Origin: Acidobacteriota bacterium
GTDB taxonomy: Bacteria > Acidobacteriota > Thermoanaerobaculia > UBA5066
Assembly (NCBI GenBank): GCA_016716715.1
Contig: JADJVE010000009.1
Span: 62,001-126,000 of the forward strand
Direction: 5' to 3'
DNA length: 64,000 nt
Below are positions 35,394-46,302 of the stretch, piece by piece. Both the position numbers and the translations under genes were made by a program. The notes below the pieces were generated by a model. The model saw nothing but the letters and a program-made list of their open reading frames with translations, was not told the DNA's origin and did no database searches. The first letter of the stretch is position 1. Each line of letters opens with the position of its first letter.

Positions 35394-36250
35394 GCGCGGC
35401 CCCTCCCCCCGCGCCTCTTCGCGAGGGCCGGCTCGTCCATGGCGGGTACGGCTACCACTGGGAGCTGTACGGGACCGGCGGCCGCGAAACGGTCTGCCTC
35501 TTCAACGGCCTCGCGATGTCCACGAAGAGCTGGCTTTCGTTCCTGCCCGAGATGGGGGAGCGCGACGTCCTCCTCTACGACTACCTCGGGCAGGGCGCCT
35601 CGGACGACGCGGAGCTGCCGGGCGCGCCGATCTCGTCTTTCGGAGACGCGCTCGCGGCGATCCTGGACGCCGAGGGGATTGCGAGGGTCCACGCGATCGG
35701 CGTCTCGTACGGCGGGTTCGTCGCCGCGGAGTTCGCGCGGCGCCACCCGGCGCGCGCGGCGTCGTTGACCCTCTCCGGGATCCTCCTGACGCAGGAGACG
35801 CTCTTCGCGATGTACCAGGACGTCTCGCTGCGCTTCTACGCGGGCGGGCCGCCGCTCTTCGACCTCTACACCCGTTACCTCTACGAGAAGATCTTCGCGG
35901 AGGCGTTCGTCGCGCGGGTCGGACCGAAGCTCGAGTCCATGCGTCAGGGTTTCCACGACCGCTACGCGAGCCGGATCGAGGCGCTCGTGCGCCTCACGAA
36001 GGCGCAGGACCCGTTCTTCGCGGCCCTCGGGGAGAACGCGGCGTCCTACGCCGCGATCCCGTGCCCGGTCCTCGTCCTCGCGGGCGCGGAGGACCGCGCG
36101 ATTCCGCCGCCCCAGCAGCGGAGAATCCCGACCGTGATCCCGCATGCCGTCTACGAGGAGATCGCGGGCGCCGGGCACGTCGTCTATCTCGAGAAGCCCG
36201 AGGTGTTCTGGCCGCGCGTTCGCCTGTTCCTGGACGGGACGCGGCGCTAG
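35390..36250 (+). CDS. Alpha/beta hydrolase
   Basis: 286 aa from GTG 35390 overlapping the preceding stop. Fold motifs: FNGLAMSTKSW, nucleophile GVSYGGFVA, acid in AGAEDRAIPP and His in GAGHVVYLE. It is closer in sequence to the preceding hydrolase than to the membrane-anchored one, suggesting duplication and divergence. Its end overlaps the convergent TetR gene by four bases, so the operon stops here without a separate terminator. Confidence 0.85.
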   Translation: MSAAPPPAPLREGRLVHGGYGYHWELYGTGGRETVCLFNGLAMSTKSWLSFLPEMGERDVLLYDYLGQGASDDAELPGAPISSFGDALAAILDAEGIARVHAIGVSYGGFVAAEFARRHPARAASLTLSGILLTQETLFAMYQDVSLRFYAGGPPLFDLYTRYLYEKIFAEAFVARVGPKLESMRQGFHDRYASRIEALVRLTKAQDPFFAALGENAASYAAIPCPVLVLAGAEDRAIPPPQQRRIPTVIPHAVYEEIAGAGHVVYLEKPEVFWPRVRLFLDGTRR

Positions 36251-36903
36251 CGGCGGGCCCGCGCGTGCGGGACCGGGGCGGCCGCGACGAGGCCGGGCTC
36301 CTTCAGCATTCCGTGGCGGAGGATCTCGGCGACCTCGCGCATCGCGACGTCGCTTCCCTTGCCGAACTGCTCCGGGACGCCGAAGAGGATCTCGACCGCG
36401 TAGTACTGGAGGAAGACACGGCTCGCGAGCATGACGGCGGTGGCGACCGGCACACCGGGGCGTATCTCGCCCGAGACCGCGTCGCCGTGCGACACGATGA
36501 ACCGTTCGAAGCGTGACGCCATCTCCGAGTAGAACTTCCGGATGTGGTTGCCCGAAAGCTCCACGACGTCGACGTAGATGAGCGCGACGTGGCGCCGCCA
36601 GACGTGCACGCTCTCGCGCGCGGCGGCCGCGAGCTCCTCGAGGTTGTCGGGAAACGTCCCGGACGCGAGCGCCTTGTTGAACGGGAAGTCCGGGCTCTCG
36701 ATCGCCTTCCAGTACTGGCCGAGGACGGTCTGGAAGATCGTCTCCTTGTCGGCGAAGTGGTGGTAGACGTTTCCCGTTGAGACCCCGGCGCGCTGGGCGA
36801 CGTCGCGGATGCTCGTGCCGCGATAGCCCTGGCTCGAGAAGAGGTCCAGCGCCGCCTCGAGGATGGCGGTGCGGCTCTTCTCGGACTTCTTGTCCTGCTC
36901 CAC
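36247..36903 (-). CDS. TetR-family transcriptional regulator
   Basis: 218 aa. The N-terminal helix-turn-helix is SRTAILEAALDLFSSQGYRGTSIRDVAQRAGVSTGNVYHHFADKETIF, followed by an all-helical ligand domain. It converges on the acyl operon. TetR proteins of this kind usually sense acyl-CoAs or hydrophobic ligands and repress nearby genes; the palindrome at 27365-27387 in front of the TonB receptor is a candidate site. The aminotransferase lies directly upstream on the same strand, about 9 bp away, so the two may be co-transcribed. Confidence 0.9.
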   Translation of the reverse strand: MEQDKKSEKSRTAILEAALDLFSSQGYRGTSIRDVAQRAGVSTGNVYHHFADKETIFQTVLGQYWKAIESPDFPFNKALASGTFPDNLEELAAAARESVHVWRRHVALIYVDVVELSGNHIRKFYSEMASRFERFIVSHGDAVSGEIRPGVPVATAVMLASRVFLQYYAVEILFGVPEQFGKGSDVAMREVAEILRHGMLKEPGLVAAAPVPHARARR

Positions 36904-36912
36904 GCCCCGAGT

Positions 36913-38223
36913 CTAGACGGCGGCGGGAGCCGCCGCGAGCATGGACTTCAGGCGCGGGAACGCGGCCGCGATCTCGTCCATCGAAACCGCGCCCACGGAC
37001 AGCCGGAACCAGCCCGTGTCGCCCTCGAACCCGAAGGCCTGGAACGGCACGACGCCGAGGCCGGCCTCCTCGAGGAGGAGGCGCCGCACGTCGTCGTTCG
37101 TCTTCACGGGGACGCCCCTCACGGTGCGCCCGAAGAGGTCGAAGCGCACGGACAGGTAGATGGCGCCCTGCGGTTCGATCGCGTCGACGGGGAAGCCTTC
37201 TTTCTTCATCGTCATCACGCCGTCGTACAGGGCTTCCAGGCGCTCGGCGAGCTTCCTCCGCACGCCGTCGCGGTACGCGCGGACGGCCTCCGGCTGCGCG
37301 AGGAACTTGGCGACGCCTGCCTGCTCGGCCTTCGGAGCCCAGGCGCCGACGTGGCCGAGGATGTCCGACATCCGGCGGCGGATCGGCGGGGGCATCACGC
37401 CCCACCCGACGCGCATGCCCGTCGCGCAGAACGCCTTCGAGATCGCGTCGAGGAAAATGACGTACGGCGCGCTCTCGGGGACGAGCCCGACGGGCGTGTG
37501 GTGCTCGGTCTTCCCGAAGACGAGCGTCCAGTAGACCTGGTCGTACACGAGGTAGAGCGGGCGCCGCCGGCCCTCCGAGTCGCGCCGGCGGTTCTCCTCC
37601 ACCACCATCTCCGTGAGGTCCGTCAGGGCCTGCTTCGAGATCGCCGTCCCCGTCGGGTTGAGCGGCGAGTTCAGGATCAGCAGGCGGGCTCCGGGGACGT
37701 GCGGGCGGATCTGGTCCGGCGTCGGGAAGAAATTCGACTTCGCCTCGACGCGGATCGGGATCCCGCGGGCGCCGGACAGGTAGGCGTAGTGGTTGTTGTT
37801 CCACGACGGCACGGGATAGATCGCGCCGTCGCCCGGCTCGAGGAGCGTGCGGTACGTCCCGTAGAGGAGCGGGCGGGCGCCGGCCGCGATCACGACGGAC
37901 TCGACGGGATAGGAGAGCCCGAGATCGCGGGCGTAGAGCTTCACGACCTCCTCGCGCAGCGGGAGGATTCCCTCCGATGGCGGGTAGTTCGTCTGGCCCG
38001 TCTCGAGGGCCTCCTTCGTGGCCGCGAGGAGGCCGTCCGGGATGGGGAACTGGCGCGAGTCGAAGTCGCCGATCGTGAGATTGCAGACCGGGCGGCCCGT
38101 GGCCTGCAGGGCGCGGATCTCACCCGCGATGCGGAGAATCTCGGAACCCACGACGCCGCGGGCGAGAGGGGAGAGGCCTGCGTCGGCCTTCTCCGCCGAC
38201 TGAAAATAGGAGGTGACGTCCAT
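36913..38223 (-). CDS. PLP-dependent aminotransferase, class I/II
   Basis: 436 aa from the ATG at 38223; a longer open frame upstream is a shadow. Motifs: NLTIGDFDSRQFPIP, AGARPLLYGTYRTLL, NSPLNPTGTAISKQ (NPTG), DQVYWTLVFG, and the PLP lysine in FLDAISKAFCATGMRVGWG. An AspC/fold-type I enzyme. Its amino donor and acceptor cannot be fixed from sequence. It begins a minus-strand unit that continues into tetR. Confidence 0.9.
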   Translation of the reverse strand: MDVTSYFQSAEKADAGLSPLARGVVGSEILRIAGEIRALQATGRPVCNLTIGDFDSRQFPIPDGLLAATKEALETGQTNYPPSEGILPLREEVVKLYARDLGLSYPVESVVIAAGARPLLYGTYRTLLEPGDGAIYPVPSWNNNHYAYLSGARGIPIRVEAKSNFFPTPDQIRPHVPGARLLILNSPLNPTGTAISKQALTDLTEMVVEENRRRDSEGRRRPLYLVYDQVYWTLVFGKTEHHTPVGLVPESAPYVIFLDAISKAFCATGMRVGWGVMPPPIRRRMSDILGHVGAWAPKAEQAGVAKFLAQPEAVRAYRDGVRRKLAERLEALYDGVMTMKKEGFPVDAIEPQGAIYLSVRFDLFGRTVRGVPVKTNDDVRRLLLEEAGLGVVPFQAFGFEGDTGWFRLSVGAVSMDEIAAAFPRLKSMLAAAPAAV

Positions 38224-38316
38224 CGCGGCGAGTCTATTAGATTCGTCCCCGGGTTTTCGGAGGCGACCAGGCCAAGCGGTAGAATGAGGCGCATTCTCAG
38301 GGACCGGAGGTGAGCC
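38224..38316. promoter_or_regulatory. Divergent promoter gap
   Basis: 93-bp gap between aminotransferase and TPR gene. A -10-like TAGAAT (38280-38285) faces the TPR gene, overlapped by GAATG/CATTC (38282-38296), a small inverted repeat. GGAGGTGA precedes the ATG at 38317. No clear -35. Confidence 0.4.
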
Positions 38317-39981
38317 ATGAGGCTTCATTCCCTGTTCACCCTCGCCGCCCTGGCGGCCGCGCTCGGCGCTCGCGCTGAGGAACCCGCCGCCGCGGCCTGG
38401 AGACCGTTCGACCTCGGAGCCCACCAGCGGGCCGTCTCCACGAAGAGCGCGGCCGCCCAGAAGGCGTTCGACCAGGGCCTCGTCTGGTCGTTCGCGTTCA
38501 ACCACGACGAGTCCGAGCGGGCGTTCCGCGAGGCCGCGCGCGTCGACCCGGGCCTCGCGATGGCGTGGTGGGGAATCGCGCTCGTGAACGGACCGCACAT
38601 CAACAACACCGAGGTGGACGAGGCGCACGCGAAGGCGGCGTGGGACGCCCTCGGTGAGGCCCGTGCGCGCATCGCCGGTGCGAGCCCGGTCGAGAGGGCG
38701 CTCATCGACGCCCTCGGGTCCCGCTACGCGCTGCCCCAGCCCGCCGACCGCAAGCCGCTGGACGAGGCGTACGCGAAGTCCATGGCGGACGTCCATCGCC
38801 GGTTCCCCAAGGACGCGGACGTGGCCGCTCTCTACGCGGAAGCGCTCATGGACGTGCGCCCCTGGGACCAGTGGACGCACGACGGAAAGGCCCAGCCGGG
38901 AACCCGCGAGGCTCTCGACGCGATCGCGGCCGCGCTGGCCCTCAACCCGCGCCATCCGCTCGCCCTCCACCTGAAGATCCACGCCCTCGAGGCGTCGCCT
39001 CACCCCGAGCGCGCGCGCGCGGCCGCCGACGGACTGCGGGCGCTCGTGCCCGATTCGAGCCACCTCGTCCACATGCCGGCGCACATCTACGCGCGCGTGG
39101 GCCGGTGGGCCGACGCCGCGTCCGCGAACGAGCGCGCGATCGCGGCCGACGCGCGATACAACGCGCGGACGCCGACCCTCGGCCTCTACCGGCTCTACGA
39201 AGTCCACAACGTTCACTTCCTCGTGTTCACGGCGATGATGGAGGGCCGGCGGAAAGTCGCGCAGAAGCAGGCGGCCGCGGTCGTCGCGATGCTCCCGCCG
39301 CCGATGGTCCAGGAGCTGGCGTTTCTCCTCGAGGCGTTCCTGACCGTCCCCCACGAGGTGCGGATGCGTTTCGGTCTCTGGAACGAAATCCTCGAGGAGC
39401 CAATCCCCGGGACGAGCGTGCCGACTGCGCGCGCGTTCGCGCACTTTGCGCGCGGGGTCGCATTCGCGGCGCTCGGACGAATCGACGAAGCCGAAAGGGA
39501 GCGTGCGGCGTTCGCGGAGGCCGCTGCAAAGGTCCCGAAGGAGTATCTGTGGGGGGCGAACGCGAGCTCGGCCGTTCTCGCCGCGCACGTGCCGTACCTC
39601 GAGGGCGAGCTGGCGTTCCGGCGGGGAGAACGCGAGACCGCCGAGGCGAAGCTCCGCGAGGCCGTCCGGCTCGAGGACGCGCTCAAGTACGACGAGCCTC
39701 CGCCGGCCTCCGTGCCCGCGCGCCACGCGCTCGGGGCGGTCCTCCTGGCGGCGGGAAAGGCGAAGGAGGCCGAGGTCGTCTATCGCGAGGATCTCCGGCG
39801 CAGCCCCGAAAACGGCTGGTCGCTGCAGGGCCTGGCGCGCGCCCTCAGGATGCAGGAGAGGCCAGGCGCCTCGGAGGTCCAGGCGCGCTTCCGCGCCGCC
39901 TGGAGGCGGGCGGACATGGACGTCACGACGTCCTGTCTGTGCGTGCCAGGGGTGGCTGTCGGAGGCACCGGCGCGCGCTGA
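38317..39981 (+). CDS. Exported TPR-repeat protein
   Basis: 554 aa. A signal peptide (LFTLAALAAALGARA) precedes degenerate TPR helices throughout (AAAQKAFDQGLVWSFAFNHDESERAFREAARVDP, HLVHMPAHIYARVGRWADAASANERAI, ARHALGAVLLAAGKAKEAEVVY). The opening pattern is typical of a widespread family of periplasmic TPR proteins of unknown function. A C-terminal Cys pair (SCLCVPG) may be metal- or disulfide-linked. It is preceded by its own promoter and followed by proS. Confidence 0.78.
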   Translation: MRLHSLFTLAALAAALGARAEEPAAAAWRPFDLGAHQRAVSTKSAAAQKAFDQGLVWSFAFNHDESERAFREAARVDPGLAMAWWGIALVNGPHINNTEVDEAHAKAAWDALGEARARIAGASPVERALIDALGSRYALPQPADRKPLDEAYAKSMADVHRRFPKDADVAALYAEALMDVRPWDQWTHDGKAQPGTREALDAIAAALALNPRHPLALHLKIHALEASPHPERARAAADGLRALVPDSSHLVHMPAHIYARVGRWADAASANERAIAADARYNARTPTLGLYRLYEVHNVHFLVFTAMMEGRRKVAQKQAAAVVAMLPPPMVQELAFLLEAFLTVPHEVRMRFGLWNEILEEPIPGTSVPTARAFAHFARGVAFAALGRIDEAERERAAFAEAAAKVPKEYLWGANASSAVLAAHVPYLEGELAFRRGERETAEAKLREAVRLEDALKYDEPPPASVPARHALGAVLLAAGKAKEAEVVYREDLRRSPENGWSLQGLARALRMQERPGASEVQARFRAAWRRADMDVTTSCLCVPGVAVGGTGAR

Positions 39982-40028
39982 CGCGCGTTCCGGGCGTGCG
40001 GAGGCGCGCCTGCTAATCTCCGCGGCCT

Positions 40029-41810
40029 ATGCGCTGGTCCCAGTCGTTTCTCGTGACCCTCCGGGAGGTCCCCGGCGACGCCGAGGTCGTCTCCCATCAG
40101 CTTCTCTACCGCGCGGGCTTCATCCAGAAGCTCGCCGCTGGCATCTACTCGTACACGCCGTTCGGCTTCCGGTCGCTCAAGAAGATGACCGAGATCGTGC
40201 GCGAGGAGATGGACGCGACCGGAGCCCAGGAAGTCGACCTCCCGATCCTCCAGCCGAAGGAGCTCTGGGTCGAGTCCGGCCGCTGGGACCGCTACCAGAA
40301 CGAGGGCATCCTCTTTCACCTGAAGGACCGCAAGGACGGCGAGTTCGCGCTCGCGCCGACGGCCGAGGAGGCCGTGACGGACATGGTCCGGCGCTCCGTG
40401 ACGTCCTGGCGGCAGCTTCCGTTCAACCTCTACCAGATCCGCACGAAGTTCCGCGACGAGATCCGCCCGCGCTTCGGCCTCCTGCGCGGGCGCGAGTTCC
40501 TCATGAAGGACGCGTACTCCTTCGACCTCGACCAGAAGGGTCTCGACGCCCACTACGTGAAGATGGACTCCGCGTACCGGAAGATCTTCGACCGCTGCGG
40601 CCTCGAGTTCGCGGTCGTGCAGGCCGATTCGGGCGCAATCGGCGGCTCGGCTTCGGAAGAGTTCATGGTCGTCGCCGACACGGGCGAGGACGCGCTCGTG
40701 TTCGCGGAAGCCGGCGACTACGGCGCGAACATCGAAAAGGCCGTGACGGCGCCCCTCCCCGAGCCGTGGGCGGGGGAGGAGGCGAAGGCTTTCGGCGAGG
40801 CGAACGCGCCAACGCCGGGGATCACGACGACCGAGGGTCAGGCGCAGCACCTCGGGACGACACCGGAGCGAATCGTCAACACGATGATCTACGAGGCGGT
40901 GGGCGCGGACGGAAAAGCGCGCCTGGCGGCCGTCCTGATCCGAGGGGACCTCACGATCAACGAGGTCAAGCTCCCGAAGGCGATCGGCGCGCTTCACGTG
41001 AAGCTGGCTTCGGAGGAGATTCTTCGAAAGGTGACGGGAACGCGCCCCGGCTTCGTCGGGCCGCTCTCCCTTCTTCCTTTCGCAGAGAATCCCGTCTTCG
41101 TCTTCGTCGACCGCTCTCTCGAGCACGGACGAAACCTCTGGTGCGGGGCGAACCAGGAGGGGCTGCACCATTCCGGGGTCGACATCAATCGCGACGTGAT
41201 GGGCATTTCCTCGTTCAAGGGCGTCGTCGAGGCCGCCACCGCCCGCGACGGCGACCCCTCGCCCGCCCCGAAGGGCGGCGCGCTGCGAATCAAGCGCGGC
41301 ATCGAGGTCGGGCACATCTTCAAGCTCGGCACGAAGTACTCCGAGGCCATGAAGTGCGAGGTCGCCGACCAGGCGCAGAAGATGGTGCCCCTCGCAATGG
41401 GGTGCTACGGGCTCGGCCTCGGCCGGACCATCGCCGCCGCCATCGAGCAGCACCACGACGAGCACGGAATCGTGTGGCCCGTCCCGCTCGCGCCCTACGC
41501 GTGCGTCGTCGCCGCCCTGCAGCGCGACGCCGAGGTCCTCGCCGCCGCCGACAAGCTCTACGAGGAGCTGAAGGCCGCGGGCGTCGAGGTGTTCTACGAC
41601 GACCGCGACGAGCGGCCGGGCGTGAAGTTCAAGGACATCGACCTCATCGGCTTTCCGGTGCGCGTCGTCGTGGGCGGCAAGTCGCTCGCGAAGGGCGTCG
41701 TCGAGGTCTCGACGCGGCGCGAGAAGCAGGCGCAGGGCATCGCGCTCGCGGATGTCGTCGGCGTCGTGAAGAAGACGCTCGCGGCGGGCGCGAAGACGCT
41801 GGTCGTGTAG
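40029..41810 (+). CDS. proS: Prolyl-tRNA synthetase, bacterial type
   Basis: 593 aa. Class II motifs: QKLAAGIYSYTPFGFRSLKK, motif 2 in FRDEIRPRFGLLRGREFLMKDAYSF, motif 3 in CYGLGLGRTIAAAIEQ. An editing insertion domain (TTEGQAQHLGTTPERIVNTMIY ... GFVGPLSLLPF) is present and the C-terminal anticodon domain follows (FYDDRDERPGVKFKD). Length is typical for the long bacterial form (about 570). A motif pair lies inside the editing domain without disturbing it. Confidence 0.96.
   Translation: MRWSQSFLVTLREVPGDAEVVSHQLLYRAGFIQKLAAGIYSYTPFGFRSLKKMTEIVREEMDATGAQEVDLPILQPKELWVESGRWDRYQNEGILFHLKDRKDGEFALAPTAEEAVTDMVRRSVTSWRQLPFNLYQIRTKFRDEIRPRFGLLRGREFLMKDAYSFDLDQKGLDAHYVKMDSAYRKIFDRCGLEFAVVQADSGAIGGSASEEFMVVADTGEDALVFAEAGDYGANIEKAVTAPLPEPWAGEEAKAFGEANAPTPGITTTEGQAQHLGTTPERIVNTMIYEAVGADGKARLAAVLIRGDLTINEVKLPKAIGALHVKLASEEILRKVTGTRPGFVGPLSLLPFAENPVFVFVDRSLEHGRNLWCGANQEGLHHSGVDINRDVMGISSFKGVVEAATARDGDPSPAPKGGALRIKRGIEVGHIFKLGTKYSEAMKCEVADQAQKMVPLAMGCYGLGLGRTIAAAIEQHHDEHGIVWPVPLAPYACVVAALQRDAEVLAAADKLYEELKAAGVEVFYDDRDERPGVKFKDIDLIGFPVRVVVGGKSLAKGVVEVSTRREKQAQGIALADVVGVVKKTLAAGAKTLVV
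41012..41100. repeat. AT-rich motif, inverted pair (proS)
   Basis: Forward GAGATTCTTCGAAAGGTGAC (within 41012-41038) and reverse TTTCGCAGAGAATCCCGTCT (within 41074-41100). They encode EILRKVTG and PFAENPVF, which match native ProS sequence, so the motif here is not an insertion. Confidence 0.5.
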
Positions 41811-41826
41811 GAGCACGGGAGCGGCC

Positions 41827-42648
41827 GTGGCGCTGGACGAAACCCGCCTGACCGAGCACGTCTCGGTGTTCACGCACGGCGGCGAGACGCTTCTCGAGAG
41901 CTACGGCTCGAACGCGACGGTCTTCTTCGGGAAGGGCGCGGTCGTCGTCGTGGACCCGTTCGTCGCGCCGCGGCAGGCGGCGGCGCTCGGCGCGCGGATC
42001 GCGGATCGCACGCCGGACCCGGTCACGCACGTCGTCCTCACGCACCACCACACGGACCACGCTCTCGGGGCGTCCTTTTTCGCCTCCCTCGGCGCGGACG
42101 TCATCGCGCACGAGGCCGCCGCGCGGCGCATGGCGGTCGAGCACGGCGCCCTCATCGCCGAGCGGCGCCGGGACCCCGCGCTCGGCGGCCTCTTCGACGG
42201 CGCCGAACCGCACGCGCCGAAGCGCCTTGTCCGGGACTCCCTGGCGTTCGAGGCCGGCGGAATCCGGTTCGACGTCTTCCACCCGGGGCACGCGCATACG
42301 CCCGGCGATCTCTGCGTGTACGTGCCCGCGCTCGGAGTCCTCGTGTCGGGCGACCTCGTGTCCACCGGGTATCACCCGAACCTCGAGGACGCCGACGTCG
42401 CCGGGTGGAGGGCCGCGCTCGCACGCCTGCACGGCATCCCGTACTGGACGCTCGTGCCGGGTCACGGACCGGCTGGCGGGCGCGAGGCCGTCGAGGACCA
42501 GATCGCGTACTTCGACGCCGCCGAGCGGACCGTGAAGGAGGCGGCGGAGTTCGGGTTCGACGCCGTCGCCGCCCTCAAGGCCGCTTTCCCCGAGCGGCTG
42601 CTGGCTGCCGTGCTCCCGGACGCGGTCAAGGCGCTTTCCGCGCGCTGA
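41827..42648 (+). CDS. Metallo-beta-lactamase-fold hydrolase
   Basis: 273 aa, GTG start 16 bp after proS. Zinc motif THHHTDHALG (HxHxDH), HPGHAHTPGDL, SGDLVSTGYHPN and VPGHGP. A generic MBL-fold hydrolase, possibly a glyoxalase II, lactonase or quinoprotein-associated type. The substrate is unclear. Probably co-transcribed with proS by proximity. Confidence 0.85.
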   Translation: MALDETRLTEHVSVFTHGGETLLESYGSNATVFFGKGAVVVVDPFVAPRQAAALGARIADRTPDPVTHVVLTHHHTDHALGASFFASLGADVIAHEAAARRMAVEHGALIAERRRDPALGGLFDGAEPHAPKRLVRDSLAFEAGGIRFDVFHPGHAHTPGDLCVYVPALGVLVSGDLVSTGYHPNLEDADVAGWRAALARLHGIPYWTLVPGHGPAGGREAVEDQIAYFDAAERTVKEAAEFGFDAVAALKAAFPERLLAAVLPDAVKALSAR

Positions 42649-42743
42649 AACCGGGCGTCCCTTGATGCGCCCGCATCATCGGGAGGCGCGTAAGGCCGGG
42701 GCTAAGATTCATCGCCCGGTTCAGGAAGAAAGGAAAACAGCGC

Positions 42744-44999
<2,256 letters not shown>

Positions 45000-45042
45000 C
45001 TCCCGGCCACGCGGCCCGCTCGTCCGTTACGATGCGGGCCGC

Positions 45043-46302
45043 GTGGACATCTTCACGACCGGCACGGCCCTCCTCGCCGCGTGGGCGGCGACGCCAGCCC
45101 TCGACGCCTTCCTGAGGTGGCGCCGCCTTACGGCGCCGCAGGGGGGCGCGCGAGACGCCTCCGGCGCTCGCGCGCCCGGAATGCTCCTCGCCGTGATTCC
45201 GGCGCGCGCCGAGGGCCCTCGGGTGGGGGATCTGGCTTCGGACTTGAAGAGGGAGTCGGAGAAGACGAAGGAAGAGAAGGTTTCTTTGAAGGTGGAAGAG
45301 GGGGAGGGCGGCGGTTCGGTCGACGTTCTCGTGCTCCTGGACGGCCCGGACCCCGATGCCGAGGCCCGTCTCAAAGCGGACGGGGTTTCTTACCTTTCTA
45401 AGAAATCTCCCGGTCCTGCGAAGGGTCATGCGCTGGCATTCCTCGCCGAGCGCCTGGGCGCGCGCCTCGACGATTACTCATACATCCTCGTCTTCGACGC
45501 CGACATGCGTCTGCCCGAGGGGTTCTTTCGGGACCTCCGCGTGCCGGAGGGAACGGAGGCGTTCCAGCTGCCGGTTCGCCCTGCGGGCGTTCCGGCGCCG
45601 GGCGCCCCGCGAGTCGAGGCGTTGTCGCTCGCCGAGGCGCGGCTCGATGACCGGGTGCGCGACGCGGAGGGGCTGCCCGTGCGCCTGCGCGGCAAGGCGA
45701 TGGGCTTTTCGCCGCGCGCCTTCCGCCTCGGCCCGGCCGCCGCGACGCGGACGACGGCGGAGGACTCCGAGGCGACGCTCAAACTTCTCGCGAGGGGCGT
45801 CGTCGTGCGTGCGCTGGATGGCCCCTTCGCCTTCGACGAGCCGTCCGCGGACGCGGGCGCGATGGGCCGCTCGCGGGCGCGGTGGTTCGGCGGGCACCTG
45901 AAGCTGCTCTTCTCGGGCTTCGGGGATCTCGTTCGCTCATTCCCTCGGCGGCCGATCGGGACTTTAGTGCTGGCGGCGGATTTCTGGCTCCGGCCGAGGA
46001 TCTTTCTGCTTGGGACCCTCGCCTTTCTTGCAAGTGTCTCGGATGCTGCGATGGTGGTTCTTTCTTCGAGTGGCGCGTGGCGCGCTCTGCCTTTCCTTCT
46101 GCTTCTTTCACTTCTAGGAAAATCTTCTCTTCTCTTTGAGTGGCTCTCGATCGCAGCGCTTCGCCGCCGCATCGGCTATCCCGCCGAATGTCCCCCGGTC
46201 TCGGCCGCCGATCTCTCCGACTCTCTTCTCATGTGGATCGGCGCCGCTGTCCGCGGCGTCACCTCACCCTCGCGGTGGCACCGCGCGAGGCCGCCCGCGT
46301 GA
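45043..46302 (+). CDS. Family 2 glycosyltransferase, membrane-bound
   Basis: 419 aa, GTG start. GT-A core: AVIPARAEG, VDVLVLLDGPDPDAEARLKADGV, GKGHAL-like PAKGHALAFLAERL, and the metal site VFDADMRLPEG (DAD). C-terminal membrane segments lie near 305-370 (TLVLAADFWLRPRIFLLGTLAFLASVSDAAMVVL). A charged insert (KTKEEKVSLKVEEGEG) and YLSKKS coincide with AT-rich motif copies and flank intact core sequence. It starts a four-base-overlap chain with the next two polysaccharide genes. Confidence 0.85.
   Translation: MDIFTTGTALLAAWAATPALDAFLRWRRLTAPQGGARDASGARAPGMLLAVIPARAEGPRVGDLASDLKRESEKTKEEKVSLKVEEGEGGGSVDVLVLLDGPDPDAEARLKADGVSYLSKKSPGPAKGHALAFLAERLGARLDDYSYILVFDADMRLPEGFFRDLRVPEGTEAFQLPVRPAGVPAPGAPRVEALSLAEARLDDRVRDAEGLPVRLRGKAMGFSPRAFRLGPAAATRTTAEDSEATLKLLARGVVVRALDGPFAFDEPSADAGAMGRSRARWFGGHLKLLFSGFGDLVRSFPRRPIGTLVLAADFWLRPRIFLLGTLAFLASVSDAAMVVLSSSGAWRALPFLLLLSLLGKSSLLFEWLSIAALRRRIGYPAECPPVSAADLSDSLLMWIGAAVRGVTSPSRWHRARPPA
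45271..45413. repeat. AT-rich motif, inverted pair (GT2, first)
   Basis: Forward GGTTTCTTTGAAGGTGGAAG (within 45271-45304), in a long purine tract, and reverse TTACCTTTCTAAGAAATCTC (within 45390-45413). The enclosed 85 bp encode the conserved GT-A strand and helix. Confidence 0.72.
45996..46134. repeat. AT-rich motif, inverted pair (GT2, second)
   Basis: Weak forward GGATCTTTCTGCTTGGGAC (45996-46015) and strong reverse CACTTCTAGGAAAATCTTCT (within 46106-46134). A forward copy, AGTTTTCTTCGAATGAGTC (within 46431-46455), follows in the next gene. Confidence 0.5.
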
